The notes under the pieces were generated by a model. That model ran no database searches and was not told the origin of the DNA. It saw only the letters and a program-made list of their open reading frames with translations. 64,000 nucleotides of DNA from Deferribacter autotrophicus (GTDB lineage: Bacteria > Chrysiogenota > Deferribacteres > Deferribacterales > Deferribacteraceae). How positions within the stretch are numbered: position 1 is the stretch's first letter; each line of letters begins with the position of its first letter. A program made the position numbers and the translations under genes. This document shows positions 54,167 through 64,000 of this stretch, one piece after another. The stretch covers positions 1 through 64,000 of the forward strand of contig NZ_VFJB01000004.1 of assembly GCF_008362905.1 (NCBI RefSeq), in the 5' to 3' direction.

Positions 54167-55370
54167 ACTTTTTCTTATTATTATATTAACATTAATTGCT
54201 ATTATTATTAATAATACCATAGAATTGCATTACACACTGAGTATTGGAATCTCATTTCTCATTGCACTTATCACAGCAGAAACATTTTATCCCATAGGAA
54301 TTCCAAGATTATCCTCTTTTCTCATAATTGGTTTAATATTAGGCCCATTTGTATTGAATATTTTTAACAATGAACTTCTTCTAAAAACAAAGTTTTTAGA
54401 TTCAATCGCCTTAGGAATGATTGCATTAGTAGCTGGATGTGAAATAGACTTTAAAAGTAACCTAAAAGAATTTTTAAATTTTGGAAAGTTTACAATTTTA
54501 CAAGTAATCATTCTATCCATATTTGCAGCACCGTTGCTTTTTCTGGTTTTTAAAATTTTTATACCCGACTTTGCCTTTTTAGCCCCAATTCTCTTTCTTA
54601 CATTAATTTTCAATGCCACATCTCCTTCCACCACTGTATCAATAATAAAAGAGACTAAAGCTCATAACACACTTTCCTCATTGGTTCTTACATCAGCTAT
54701 AATTAAAGATATAATGATAATTTTATTGTTTACCTCAATCCTTTCCTTTTTTTCTACAAAAGGTGGAAACTCTGTATTTTCTGTTTTTCTAAAAGAAGTA
54801 TATTCAAGCCTTTTCGGAATCGGTATAGGAATAATTATTATCCTTTACATGAAGTTTATCAACATTAATAATGGTTCTTTCTTTCTGCTTATACTTGTTG
54901 GTACAAGCCTTGTTTCATCCGTTATTCATTTAAATAACTTGCTAATATTTCTTTTCGCAGGCATCATTGTAAACAATCTTTCTAAGTTTGGACATCAAAT
55001 TAATGAAATTTTCGAGACAAACTTTGAGCTTATCCTTCTTGTTTTCTTTTTCTCAGCAGGTGCTTCTATCAACTTGGGAGCACTGAAAAACATGATTTTT
55101 ATTGCAGTTATAATATTTCTTTTGAGGACGCTGTTACTCTATATCTCCGCATACCTATCAGGTAATCTTTGTAAAATCGATAAAAAAGCATCCTCATATT
55201 CCACATTCGGTTTTATAAGCCAAGCTGGAGTGAGTATCGGTTTTACAAAAATCATTGCAGATTCATTCCAGTGGGGAAATCATTTCAGCACCCTTCTTTT
55301 TGCTATTATCAGTATTAATCAAATTATAGGTCCAATTCTATTCAAAATTTATCTCAACAAATACGAATAA
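54150..55370 (+). CDS. Cation:proton antiporter family protein (CPA-type)
   Basis: 406 aa, about twelve helices. Family cues: FLIIGLILGPFVL, ALVAGCEIDFKSNL, and the core FNATSPSTTVSIIKE followed by TSAIIKDIMIILLF, where the transport site carries a single Asp (KD rather than the DD/ND of electrogenic types). There is no C-terminal TrkA-N domain. An electroneutral Na+/H+ or K+/H+ exchange role is likely. Starts inside the previous antiporter-like gene. Confidence 0.82.
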   Translation: MNLVNRLFLIIILTLIAIIINNTIELHYTLSIGISFLIALITAETFYPIGIPRLSSFLIIGLILGPFVLNIFNNELLLKTKFLDSIALGMIALVAGCEIDFKSNLKEFLNFGKFTILQVIILSIFAAPLLFLVFKIFIPDFAFLAPILFLTLIFNATSPSTTVSIIKETKAHNTLSSLVLTSAIIKDIMIILLFTSILSFFSTKGGNSVFSVFLKEVYSSLFGIGIGIIIILYMKFININNGSFFLLILVGTSLVSSVIHLNNLLIFLFAGIIVNNLSKFGHQINEIFETNFELILLVFFFSAGASINLGALKNMIFIAVIIFLLRTLLLYISAYLSGNLCKIDKKASSYSTFGFISQAGVSIGFTKIIADSFQWGNHFSTLLFAIISINQIIGPILFKIYLNKYE

Positions 55371-55449
55371 AAAAACCATTTTGATAATATTCATTTGCTA
55401 AATAGTGCCTTATAATATAAATTAACTATATATCGATGAGGAGACTTCT

Positions 55450-56916
55450 GTGAATATTAATGAACTTGTCAGAATCCATGACAAAAATCAGTTTGAAATA
55501 AAATTAGGTTACCTTATTAACAATAAAAAGAAAAATACTGAATACAATATAAATATTTATTTTTTTATCCCTAAAAATCTTGGTATAAATAAATACACAT
55601 ATACAAATCATCATTTTTTTGAAGACTTTTATAGCTACGTAAGATTAATTACACCAAAAGACACACTTAAAAGTCTAATTTCAAGGCTTGAAAAACTTCA
55701 CATATTTTTAAAAGAGCAAAAACTAGTTATAGACAAGCATTTTGATCACATTAATTATGAACTTAAAATGACTATATGCTCTTATAGAGCATATTTAAGA
55801 GATTTTTCAAAAATTTTAAATAAAGCTGAGTGTAAAAAAGAATCTATAATAGAGCTTCTTAAAGATGTAAGTACTTTCAGAGAAGTCATCAAGCAAATTT
55901 CACTTTTTTACCAGTATGCAAAAAATGAAAGATTAATTGATTTATTCAAATTTACAGATGAATACAGTAGTCTTTTAACAGATGTTTATCTTTTCCGTAT
56001 TCTTAAACTTTTACTTCCTGAAAACAAAGTTGAAATAACATCAAAAATTAAGGATTTTCTAAAAAAAGAATCCCAATATAGAGCTGAAAAAGGAATGTCA
56101 GTGGTGACATCAAACGATGCAAACAATGAAGAGCTCATTTACAAATACTCTGTATATAAAAAGTTTTTTTACAACATTCTTTTTTTATCACAGAAGAGAA
56201 AAGAAGATGCCACAGAACTTAGACATTTCGCCTATGCTATTGCGGCAGGCATTGCAATGATATTTGCCACTTCAATAGCTTTCATTTCACAAAAAAAATA
56301 TGGCAACCTGACCATGTCATTTTTTGTTGCTCTCGTTGTAAGCTATATGTTCAAAGATAGAATAAAAGATTTCTTTAAACAAATGTTTGACAATAGATTT
56401 ATTTTCAAAAAAGTCTATGATTTTAGAAATAAAATATATGACCTTGAAAGATTTCGACTATTTGGCTTTTATAAAGAAAGGGTACGCTTTGTTTCTGAAA
56501 ATGACGTACCAAAAAGAATTCTTGAAACTAGGCTAAAAAAAACTGATAGCAATCTCACAACATGGTATTTAGGAGAAAATATTTTAAAATATGAGAAAAA
56601 AATCAAACTTTATAACGATAAAATAACTAATTCTTTTAAAGATAAAATTGAAGGATTAAATGACATTGTACGCTTTAATATTAATAAATTTACAAAAAAA
56701 ATGGATGATCCTACATTAATTTTATATTCTATCTCTGAAGATTCTCTTAAAAAGATTGAAGCCTCAAAAGTATATCACATTAATCTAGTAATTGAATTTC
56801 AGTCTGAAGATAAAAAACATCTTTACAAAGTAAGACTTATTTTAACAAAAGAAGGGATAAAGAGAATAGAAATCCCAGAGTATGACCTAACAATAAAAAA
56901 TGAGCACATTATTTGA
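55450..56916 (+). CDS. Conserved hypothetical protein with a central transmembrane hairpin
   Basis: 488 aa from a GTG at 55450 behind GAGGAG. Long hydrophilic N- and C-terminal parts flank one hydrophobic hairpin (AIAAGIAMIFATSIAFIS and MSFFVALVVSYMF, about residues 265-305). The N-terminal phrase YNINIYFFIPKNLGINKYTY occurs in conserved hypotheticals of delta-type bacteria as far as I recall. It is 79 bp from the antiporter pair in the same direction and ends 8 nt inside the convergent murB gene. Function unknown. Confidence 0.75.
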   Translation: MNINELVRIHDKNQFEIKLGYLINNKKKNTEYNINIYFFIPKNLGINKYTYTNHHFFEDFYSYVRLITPKDTLKSLISRLEKLHIFLKEQKLVIDKHFDHINYELKMTICSYRAYLRDFSKILNKAECKKESIIELLKDVSTFREVIKQISLFYQYAKNERLIDLFKFTDEYSSLLTDVYLFRILKLLLPENKVEITSKIKDFLKKESQYRAEKGMSVVTSNDANNEELIYKYSVYKKFFYNILFLSQKRKEDATELRHFAYAIAAGIAMIFATSIAFISQKKYGNLTMSFFVALVVSYMFKDRIKDFFKQMFDNRFIFKKVYDFRNKIYDLERFRLFGFYKERVRFVSENDVPKRILETRLKKTDSNLTTWYLGENILKYEKKIKLYNDKITNSFKDKIEGLNDIVRFNINKFTKKMDDPTLILYSISEDSLKKIEASKVYHINLVIEFQSEDKKHLYKVRLILTKEGIKRIEIPEYDLTIKNEHII

Positions 56917-57772
56917 TTATTTTCACTTCAGGCTCTAAAAGTATACCAAATTTTTTATAAACAGTTGATTGTACATGATCTATTATTGCAAGAATATCCT
57001 TTGATTTTGCATCGCCACAATTTACAATAAAATTCGCATGTTTTTCAGAAACCTTGGCTCCACCAATGGAAAACCCTTTTAATCCGGCTTCTTCAATCAA
57101 CCTACCAGCATAATCTCCAGTTGGCCTTTTAAAAACCGAACCACATGAAGCAAACTCAAGAGGTTGCTTATCTTCCCTCCTAACAAGGATATCATTTTTA
57201 ATCTTTTCTAACTCTTTTATCTCACCTCTTTTTCGTAGAAACCTGGCACTCAAAATTATCTTATTTTCCAGTCCTTTTGCCTTTCTGTATGAAAAAACGC
57301 AATCTTCATTTTTAATTACTTCAACATCGTTTTTATCTATATCATAAACCAGACAATCAACCAAAATATCCTTCATTTCGATTCCAAAAGCACCTGCATT
57401 CATCTTAACAGCTCCTCCCACAGATCCAGGAATACCGGCAAGTTTTTCAAATCCAGCTATTCCTTTATGAACAGCAAACTCCACAAGTTCCATCAAACCC
57501 ACACCACATCCAGCGACAAGAAATTCTTTTTTATCCAGAATCCACCTATTTAATAAAGCTGTAGAAACAACCACCCCTTCAAACCCCTCATCCATAAAAA
57601 GGACATTTGAACCAAAACCAATTATTTCATAAGATAATTTTTTACTTTTTGCCCATGAAATAGTTTCAATTAACTCATCATTGGTTACAGGCATAATAAA
57701 ATATTTTGCAGGCCCACCAACCCTGTAAGTCGTATGCTTAGATAAAGGTTCGTTCTCAATAATTCTTATCAT
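56909..57772 (-). CDS. murB: UDP-N-acetylenolpyruvoylglucosamine reductase
   Basis: FAD enzyme that makes UDP-MurNAc for peptidoglycan. 287 aa, the short type (MurB type II). HTTYRVGGPA near the start, GFGSNVLF, AGIPGSVGGAVKMNAGAFG, SYRKA and GSVFKRP, with the late EVKIIK end. Its 3' end overlaps the end of the plus-strand 55450 gene by 8 nt, so the two converge tail to tail. No other mur genes are in the window. Confidence 0.96.
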   Translation of the reverse strand: MIRIIENEPLSKHTTYRVGGPAKYFIMPVTNDELIETISWAKSKKLSYEIIGFGSNVLFMDEGFEGVVVSTALLNRWILDKKEFLVAGCGVGLMELVEFAVHKGIAGFEKLAGIPGSVGGAVKMNAGAFGIEMKDILVDCLVYDIDKNDVEVIKNEDCVFSYRKAKGLENKIILSARFLRKRGEIKELEKIKNDILVRREDKQPLEFASCGSVFKRPTGDYAGRLIEEAGLKGFSIGGAKVSEKHANFIVNCGDAKSKDILAIIDHVQSTVYKKFGILLEPEVKIIK

Positions 57773-58560
57773 TTGCTAATCTTTGTATCCTTCAGTGCTC
57801 TTTTACATTCACACTCATTTTTTATCAACTTAAGGTTTTTTGTAATATTTTTAACAATCAATTTTATTTTTTCATTATTTTGTTTCATTACTTCAAGCAC
57901 TTCATTCACAGTAAGTTTTTCAGTAGTTGTTCCTGCTGCAAAATTAGTGACTACACTAACATTTGCATAACAGATTTCAAGCTCCCTTGCCAATACACAT
58001 TCTGGAAATAATGTCATCCCCACAATGTCAGCTCCTAAATTCCAAAAGGCTCTAATCTCTGCCGCAGTTTCAAGTCTTGGACCATTTGTACAAATGTATG
58101 TACCTTTTTCATAAAACCTCTCCTTAACAGATATCACACTCTTCGCAAGCACATTTCGAAGCTCAGGACAAAATGGATTAGTAAAATCAATATGGTATAT
58201 CTCTTCCTCATCATAATAGGTGGATTCTCTACCACTTGTAAAATCAATCGCATTATCTGGAATCAGTATATCACCAGGTTTTAAGAGCCTATTAATTCCA
58301 CCTACCGCAGTAAAAGCTATTATATGCTCCACACCAAGCTCTTTAAAACCATATATATTTGCCCTGTAATTTACTTTATGAGGTGGAATTTTATGACCAT
58401 GTCCATGTCTATTTAAAAAATAAAATTCACACCCTTCAAAATAAAACTTTTTATATTTATCAGTTGGTTTTCCATAACGGTTTACAAGCTCTATATCTTC
58501 TACAAATTCAAATCCATCAATTTCATAAAGACCACTTCCACCAATTATCCCTATTTTCAT
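57769..58560 (-). CDS. mtnP: S-methyl-5'-thioadenosine phosphorylase (or purine nucleoside phosphorylase)
   Basis: 263 aa from the ATG at 58560 (GGGTG upstream); the ORF opens four codons earlier. The family motifs GIIGGSGLYEID, NRHGHGHKIPPHKVNYRANI (phosphate and substrate contacts), CTNGPRLETAAEIR and GMTLFPE are clear. It cleaves methylthioadenosine to adenine and methylthioribose-1-phosphate in methionine salvage; family members can also act on inosine. Its stop overlaps the murB start by 4 nt. Confidence 0.92.
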   Translation of the reverse strand: MKIGIIGGSGLYEIDGFEFVEDIELVNRYGKPTDKYKKFYFEGCEFYFLNRHGHGHKIPPHKVNYRANIYGFKELGVEHIIAFTAVGGINRLLKPGDILIPDNAIDFTSGRESTYYDEEEIYHIDFTNPFCPELRNVLAKSVISVKERFYEKGTYICTNGPRLETAAEIRAFWNLGADIVGMTLFPECVLARELEICYANVSVVTNFAAGTTTEKLTVNEVLEVMKQNNEKIKLIVKNITKNLKLIKNECECKRALKDTKISK

Positions 58561-58586
58561 ACAACACCCCACTGAAAATATAAAAT

Positions 58587-59198
58587 CTATTTTGGTCTCG
58601 GCAAATTCCAGTTTTTCAATATTGCAAGCAGTCTAATACTGAAAACTATCATAACTGACACAAAAACACTTATCCCTTCCGATACTCCCATTCTCATAGC
58701 AATCACAAAGAAAAAACCTCCCACCAGACAGGCAGAAGCATAAATTTCTTTCTGCAAAACCAGTGGAATTTCATGCTGTAAAACATCTCTAATCATTCCG
58801 CCAAAAGTTCCTGTCATCACACCTAAAAATACAGAACCAACTATTCCGATATTATATTCAAGTCCTATGGACGTGCCAATCACAGTAAAAATTCCAAGAC
58901 CAAGGGCATCCATGATGAGTAAAAACTTAAATCTTCGCTCAATAATATGATGGAAGTAAAATGTTAAAACAGATACAGCTATGGAAATAATAAGATAATT
59001 GTAATCTTTAAATATAAATGGTGGAATTCTCCCCACAATTATATCTCTCAAAGTCCCACCACCCACTGCAGTAACAACACCAAGAAAGATAATTCCATAG
59101 ATATCCATTTTTTTACGCACACCTGCAATGGCACCACTTGCTGCAAATGCTGCAGTACCCACAAGATCAAAAAGGTAAATAATCTTTGGAAAGGTCAA
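58587..59198 (-). CDS. TRIC-type cation channel protein (UPF0126)
   Basis: 203 aa, seven hydrophobic segments in two UPF0126 repeats, each with the glycine-rich AAFAASGAIAGVRKKMDIYG and GVVTAVGGGTLRDI motifs. Prokaryotic TRIC homologues form trimeric K+/Na+ channels. Physiological role in bacteria is unclear. It starts 4 nt inside lolD. Confidence 0.9.
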   Translation of the reverse strand: MTFPKIIYLFDLVGTAAFAASGAIAGVRKKMDIYGIIFLGVVTAVGGGTLRDIIVGRIPPFIFKDYNYLIISIAVSVLTFYFHHIIERRFKFLLIMDALGLGIFTVIGTSIGLEYNIGIVGSVFLGVMTGTFGGMIRDVLQHEIPLVLQKEIYASACLVGGFFFVIAMRMGVSEGISVFVSVMIVFSIRLLAILKNWNLPRPK

Positions 59199-59845
59199 AG
59201 CTTCTCCACCCTCAAAATTCTTTTTGCAACAGAGGCAATTTTTTCATCATGAGTTACAAGTATTATGGAAAGCCCTTCAGCGTTTAATCTTTTAAACTCT
59301 TCAATTACAATTTTACTGTTATCCTTATCAAGATTTCCTGTAGGCTCATCTGCAAAAAGCACGGACGGACTATTAATCAATGCCCTTGCAATGGCAACCC
59401 TCTGCTGTTCTCCACCTGAAAGCTCTTTTGGAAAATGATTTATTCTACTTTCAAGCCCCATTTTAGCCAAAATATCTCTAGCCCGCTCAAAAGCATCCTT
59501 TTCACTGCCGTTAATCATACCTGGAATTGCCACATTTTCCAAAGCAGTAAAATCATCCAATAAATAGTGAAATTGAAACACAAAACCAAAATGCTCATTT
59601 CTTATATTGTCAAGATTTTTATCATTGTTATAAATATTTTCTCCGTTAAAAAGTACAAATCCATCATCAGGTTTTTCTAATCCACCCAGTATATGCAATA
59701 AAGTTGACTTTCCTGCACCAGACGGTCCCACCACCGCCACAAAATCTCCCTTTTCCATCTCAAAACTGAAATTTTCCAAAACTTTAATGATAGAATTACC
59801 TTTTGTATAATTTTTATATAAATTCTTCGCTTCTAAAATCATCAT
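59195..59845 (-). CDS. lolD: Lipoprotein-releasing system ATP-binding protein LolD
   Basis: ABC ATPase that powers release of lipoproteins from the inner membrane. 216 aa. Walker [10 protein letters not shown], signature [15 protein letters not shown], Walker [12 protein letters not shown]. It overlaps the LolC/E gene by 4 nt. MacB-like ATPases share these motifs, but the adjacent LolC/E-type permease decides the call. Confidence 0.93.
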   Translation of the reverse strand: MMILEAKNLYKNYTKGNSIIKVLENFSFEMEKGDFVAVVGPSGAGKSTLLHILGGLEKPDDGFVLFNGENIYNNDKNLDNIRNEHFGFVFQFHYLLDDFTALENVAIPGMINGSEKDAFERARDILAKMGLESRINHFPKELSGGEQQRVAIARALINSPSVLFADEPTGNLDKDNSKIVIEEFKRLNAEGLSIILVTHDEKIASVAKRILRVEKL

Positions 59846-61074
59846 TCATTCCTCAACAACTCGATGGGATCAAGCTTGGCAGCTTGTCTTGAAGGAAAAA
59901 GAGAAGAAATATAAGTAATTATAACAGCACAGACAGTTACTATTACAAACACACCAGGCATTATCTTTACAGGTATTCTATCCATATAATAAATATCTTC
60001 AGGTAAACTGATAATTTTGTACTTTTCTAAAACAATACATATGAGATATCCAAGAACATCACCAATTAACGTCCCCACTATACCTATAAAAAGCCCTTGT
60101 TTGACAAAGATTTTTCTTATTAAAGATTCACTCGCCCCAAAAGATCTCAAAATGGCAATATCCTTTCTTTTATCTTTTACCGTCATTGTGATTAAGCTAA
60201 TTATATTAAAGGAAGCTACTACCACAATGAGAGTCAGGATTACAAACATGGCTGCTTTTTCCAGCTTTAATGCAGAAAAAAGATTTCTGTTCATACTAAG
60301 CCAATCCCTAGCCCAATAAGGAAACCCCAATACCTTTTGAATATCTGCAGCAATTTTACCGCTCTTATTAAAATCAACGGTTTTTACGGATAATCCCGTA
60401 ACTCCATCTCTGGTTATTTTAAAAAAACTCTTCAAATCATCCAGAAACACAAATATTAATGAATTATTGTATTCGTACATTCCGGTATCAAAAATCGCTG
60501 CCACTTCAAAATGTTTCATTATAGGAGTAAATCCAAAGGGACCTTTTTTGCCAAAAGGAGAAATCAACACCACATCATCACCAATAGCAAGCCCCATTGT
60601 CTGCGCAAGATCTTTCCCCAGAGCTACTTTCGGCTTACCCTCCTTTTTTGAAAGATAGTATATATCCCCTTCTTTTATAAATTTTCCTAAATTTGTAGCT
60701 TTCACCTCAAGTTCAGGAATTATCCCTTTTACAGCCACACCGTTTACAGCATCTTTGGTACTCACAAGCACCTGGCTCATTATAAATGGAGAAACCGCCT
60801 CCACTCCCTTAACAGTTTCAACCTTTTTTACAACATCCTGCCAGTTTTCAATGGGCGTGCCATCAAGTCTGTTTATCACAATATGTGAATTTGCTCCCAC
60901 AATCTTCTCTTTTAGATTTTCCGAAAATCCTGTCAAAACACTTGTGACCACTATAAGAGTGGCTACCCCAAGCACAATTCCTACTATAGAAATAAAAGAT
61001 ATAAAAGATAGTACTTTTGATGACTTTTTAGAACGCAAATATCTATAAGCAATAAAATTATCTATTTTAGCCAC
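59842..61074 (-). CDS. lolE: Lipoprotein-releasing system permease LolC/LolE
   Basis: 410 aa. One N-terminal membrane helix, a large periplasmic domain (about residues 45-265) and three C-terminal helices, the usual LolC/E plan. The N-terminal FIAYRYLRSKKSSKVLSFI and the C-terminal VKDKRKDIAILRSFGASE and [18 protein letters not shown] are typical. Only one permease gene is here, so the complex is probably a LolF-like homodimer with LolD. It starts 3 nt after the guaA stop. The gene symbol is a convenience. Confidence 0.92.
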   Translation of the reverse strand: MAKIDNFIAYRYLRSKKSSKVLSFISFISIVGIVLGVATLIVVTSVLTGFSENLKEKIVGANSHIVINRLDGTPIENWQDVVKKVETVKGVEAVSPFIMSQVLVSTKDAVNGVAVKGIIPELEVKATNLGKFIKEGDIYYLSKKEGKPKVALGKDLAQTMGLAIGDDVVLISPFGKKGPFGFTPIMKHFEVAAIFDTGMYEYNNSLIFVFLDDLKSFFKITRDGVTGLSVKTVDFNKSGKIAADIQKVLGFPYWARDWLSMNRNLFSALKLEKAAMFVILTLIVVVASFNIISLITMTVKDKRKDIAILRSFGASESLIRKIFVKQGLFIGIVGTLIGDVLGYLICIVLEKYKIISLPEDIYYMDRIPVKIMPGVFVIVTVCAVIITYISSLFPSRQAAKLDPIELLRNE

Positions 61075-61077
61075 AAA

Positions 61078-62631
61078 TTACTCCCATTCAATGGTAGCAG
61101 GTGGTTTTGAACTTATATCATAAACTACTCTGTTTATCCCTTTTACCTCATTAATAATCCTGTTCGAAATCCTCGCCAGCACATCATAAGGGATTCTTCC
61201 CCAGTCTGCTGTCATCCCATCAAGACTTGTAACCGCTCTAAAAGCCAAGACATGCTCATAAGTCCTCTCATCCCCCATTACTCCCACACTTTTAACGGGT
61301 AAAAGTACTGTAAATGCCTGCCAAATCTCCCTGTAAAGTCCTGCCTTTTTTATCTCTTCAATTGCTATAAAATCAGCTTCTCTTAAAATGTTAAGGCGCT
61401 CCTTCGTTACATCCCCTAGCACCCTTATTGCAAGTCCTGGTCCAGGGAATGGATGCCTATAAACAATATCTTCAGGTAAACCTAGTTCTAACCCCACCTG
61501 TCTTACTTCATCTTTGAACAATTCTCTTAGAGGCTCAATCAGTTTAAAATTCATCTTTTCTGGTAATCCACCCACATTGTGATGAGTCTTGATGGTAGCG
61601 GAAGGCCCCTTAAAAGATACTGATTCAATCACATCAGGATAAAGAGTCCCCTGTGCCAAAAAATGAAACTCACCAAGTTTTGATGCTTCCCTTTCAAATA
61701 TCTTTATGAATAGATTACCAATAATTTTACGCTTTCTCTCAGGCTCTGTTACACCCCTAAGAGATTTTAAAAACTCTTCTTCAGCATCCACATACACAAG
61801 ATTTATCTTAAAATTCTCTTTAAATGTTTTTACTACCTGTTCAGGCTCATTTTTTCTAAGTAAACCGTTATTCACAAATACACAGGTTAGCTGGTCACCG
61901 ATAGCTTCATGTAAAAGTACTGCCACCACAGAGGAATCGACACCACCACTAAGTGCACAAAGAACCCTTTTATCACCCACCATTTCACGTATTTTTTCAA
62001 TCTCATTGAGTATAAAATTTCCTGGAGTCCAGACAGGAAGACAGTTACATACTTTTATAGCAAAATTTGCTAGAAGCTGACTTCCATAATCTGTGTGAGC
62101 TACCTCTGGATGAAATTGAATTGCATAATAAGGTTTTTCTTTATGCTTCATGGCTGCAATGGGGGAATTTGCAGTAAATCCAATTACTTCAAAATCTGAT
62201 GGAATTTCCTCGAGTCTGTCCCCATGACTCATCCACACCTTTAATTTTCCGTTATCCAAAGGGATATCATCAAAAAGAAGATCATCTTTTTTAATCATCA
62301 GTTCTGCATGGCCATACTCTCTTTTTTGCGCTTTTGCTACAACACCTCCGAAATGAGTACACATCAATTGCATACCGTAACAGATACCAAGTACAGGGAC
62401 ACCAAGTTCATAAATATCTTTATCAATTATCGGAGCACCAACATCATAAACACTTTTTGGACCACCAGAAAGTATGATTCCTTTCGGATTAAAGTCTTTA
62501 ATTTTATCTATACCACAATTGAATGGAAAAATTTCACAATAAACTCTGCTTTCTCTAATTCTTCTTGCAATGAGCTGAGTATACTGCGAACCAAAATCAA
62601 GAATTAAAATTTTATTATTCAAATAATCCAT
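61078..62631 (-). CDS. guaA: GMP synthase (glutamine-hydrolysing)
   Basis: Converts XMP to GMP. The N-terminal class-I glutamine amidotransferase has the Cys nucleophile in GICYGMQLM and the His-x-Glu pair in FHPEVAHT. The ATP-pyrophosphatase domain has [10 protein letters not shown], and the dimerisation domain ends in KPPATIEWE. 517 aa, full length. The IMP dehydrogenase gene lies upstream in the same direction, so this is a guaBA pair separated by 216 bp that hold a palindromic element. Confidence 0.97.
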   Translation of the reverse strand: MDYLNNKILILDFGSQYTQLIARRIRESRVYCEIFPFNCGIDKIKDFNPKGIILSGGPKSVYDVGAPIIDKDIYELGVPVLGICYGMQLMCTHFGGVVAKAQKREYGHAELMIKKDDLLFDDIPLDNGKLKVWMSHGDRLEEIPSDFEVIGFTANSPIAAMKHKEKPYYAIQFHPEVAHTDYGSQLLANFAIKVCNCLPVWTPGNFILNEIEKIREMVGDKRVLCALSGGVDSSVVAVLLHEAIGDQLTCVFVNNGLLRKNEPEQVVKTFKENFKINLVYVDAEEEFLKSLRGVTEPERKRKIIGNLFIKIFEREASKLGEFHFLAQGTLYPDVIESVSFKGPSATIKTHHNVGGLPEKMNFKLIEPLRELFKDEVRQVGLELGLPEDIVYRHPFPGPGLAIRVLGDVTKERLNILREADFIAIEEIKKAGLYREIWQAFTVLLPVKSVGVMGDERTYEHVLAFRAVTSLDGMTADWGRIPYDVLARISNRIINEVKGINRVVYDISSKPPATIEWE

Positions 62632-62847
62632 TTTTCACCTCAATTAACATATTTTTTGTTTTAAAAATGAGATCCTACTCCGCCCCAGAGCGAACTCAGG
62701 ATGACAGATGAGTATCGTCATTCTGAACGAAGCGTAACAAAGTGAAGAATCTAAGATTCTTCACTAACTGGGGCGGACGAAAAACCTCATTTTATTTAAC
62801 CATACTAATTTATCATTTATCATTCATAAAATTTAACATTATAATCT
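62632..62847. other. Intergenic region between guaB and guaA
   Basis: Most of it is the palindromic element at 62661-62793. No separate promoter was recognised for guaA. Confidence 0.5.
62661..62793. repeat. Palindromic element with CCGCCCCAG / CTGGGGCGG arms
   Basis: About 133 bp. Arms CCGCCCCAG (62680-62688) and CTGGGGCGG (62768-62776) sit inside longer imperfect inverted ends (TAAAAATGAG.. / ..CTCATTTTA). The loop holds CGTCATTCTGAACGAAGCG and GAAGAATCTAAGATTCTTC, a second small palindrome. It is a different family from the GATTGCTTCG elements. Confidence 0.75.

Positions 62848-64000
<1,153 letters not shown>

Overview
The window looks like a chromosomal segment of an AT-rich, flagellated, anaerobic or microaerobic Gram-negative bacterium. 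An outer membrane is implied by a porin, LolCD and Lgt. Selenocysteine insertion (SelA/SelB), a Pta-AckA acetate pathway, UbiD/UbiE-type menaquinone genes, FabI and the MEP-pathway genes ispG and ispF are present. Gene content and protein flavour fit the Deferribacterota (Deferribacter/Calditerrivibrio-like) best. That placement is inference from recognition, not from a search.

Layout. 1-3530: possible tail of an unknown gene, then selA-selB. 3437-5941: an AAA-ATPase/PD-(D/E)XK gene bracketed by a 63-bp perfect direct repeat of the selB 3' end. 5990-9236: a block of short palindromic repeats, then an IS21-family element (istA/istB) inserted in a small GIY-YIG gene, with a clean 4-bp target duplication. 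9237-14665: porin, a secreted FlgT-C/FG-GAP protein, and a flagellin with a near-consensus sigma-28 promoter. 15072-35021: a long minus-strand housekeeping run: DEAD-box helicase, ABC-F, ispG-xerC/D, trmFO-topA-smg-dprA, an M20 amidohydrolase, fabI, radA-ruvB-HD-lgt and three EamA transporters. 35290-37525: pta-ackA on the plus strand, followed by about 770 bp made almost wholly of repeats. 38299-40230: fmdE, a TauE-type exporter and a NifX-like protein. 40375-49504: an eleven-gene minus-strand run joining a signalling module (HAD, DnaJ-TPR, degenerate histidine kinase, CheY, glycine-zipper protein, HDOD, SpoIIE phosphatase) to ubiE, ubiD, nth and larC. 49940-52616: a six-gene run including ispF and a CsoR repressor, bracketed by two copies of a low-complexity cassette. 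53060-56916: two overlapping antiporter-like genes and an unknown membrane protein. 56909-64000: murB, mtnP, a TRIC/UPF0126 protein, lolD, lolC/E, guaA and the 3' part of guaB.

Most genes are ordinary; the intergenic DNA is not. I see at least five repeat systems: MITE-like elements with GAGxxTATTGCACAGTA ends and GATTGCTTCG...CGCAATGAC cores; 7-bp tandem arrays of the TTGAACN type, one of which also lies inside a coding region; a duplicated composite of G5/C5 and AT-rich hairpins; 25-bp hairpins that abut stop codons; and scattered copies of AAAAAATGGGGTGACnCCAG. The strongest candidates for something new are the direct-repeat-flanked AAA/PD-(D/E)XK gene that replaced the selB tail, the MITE-like family, and the signalling operon with a kinase-like protein lacking a recognisable ATP-binding domain.

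I found no rRNA, no convincing tRNA (including selC) and no CRISPR array.
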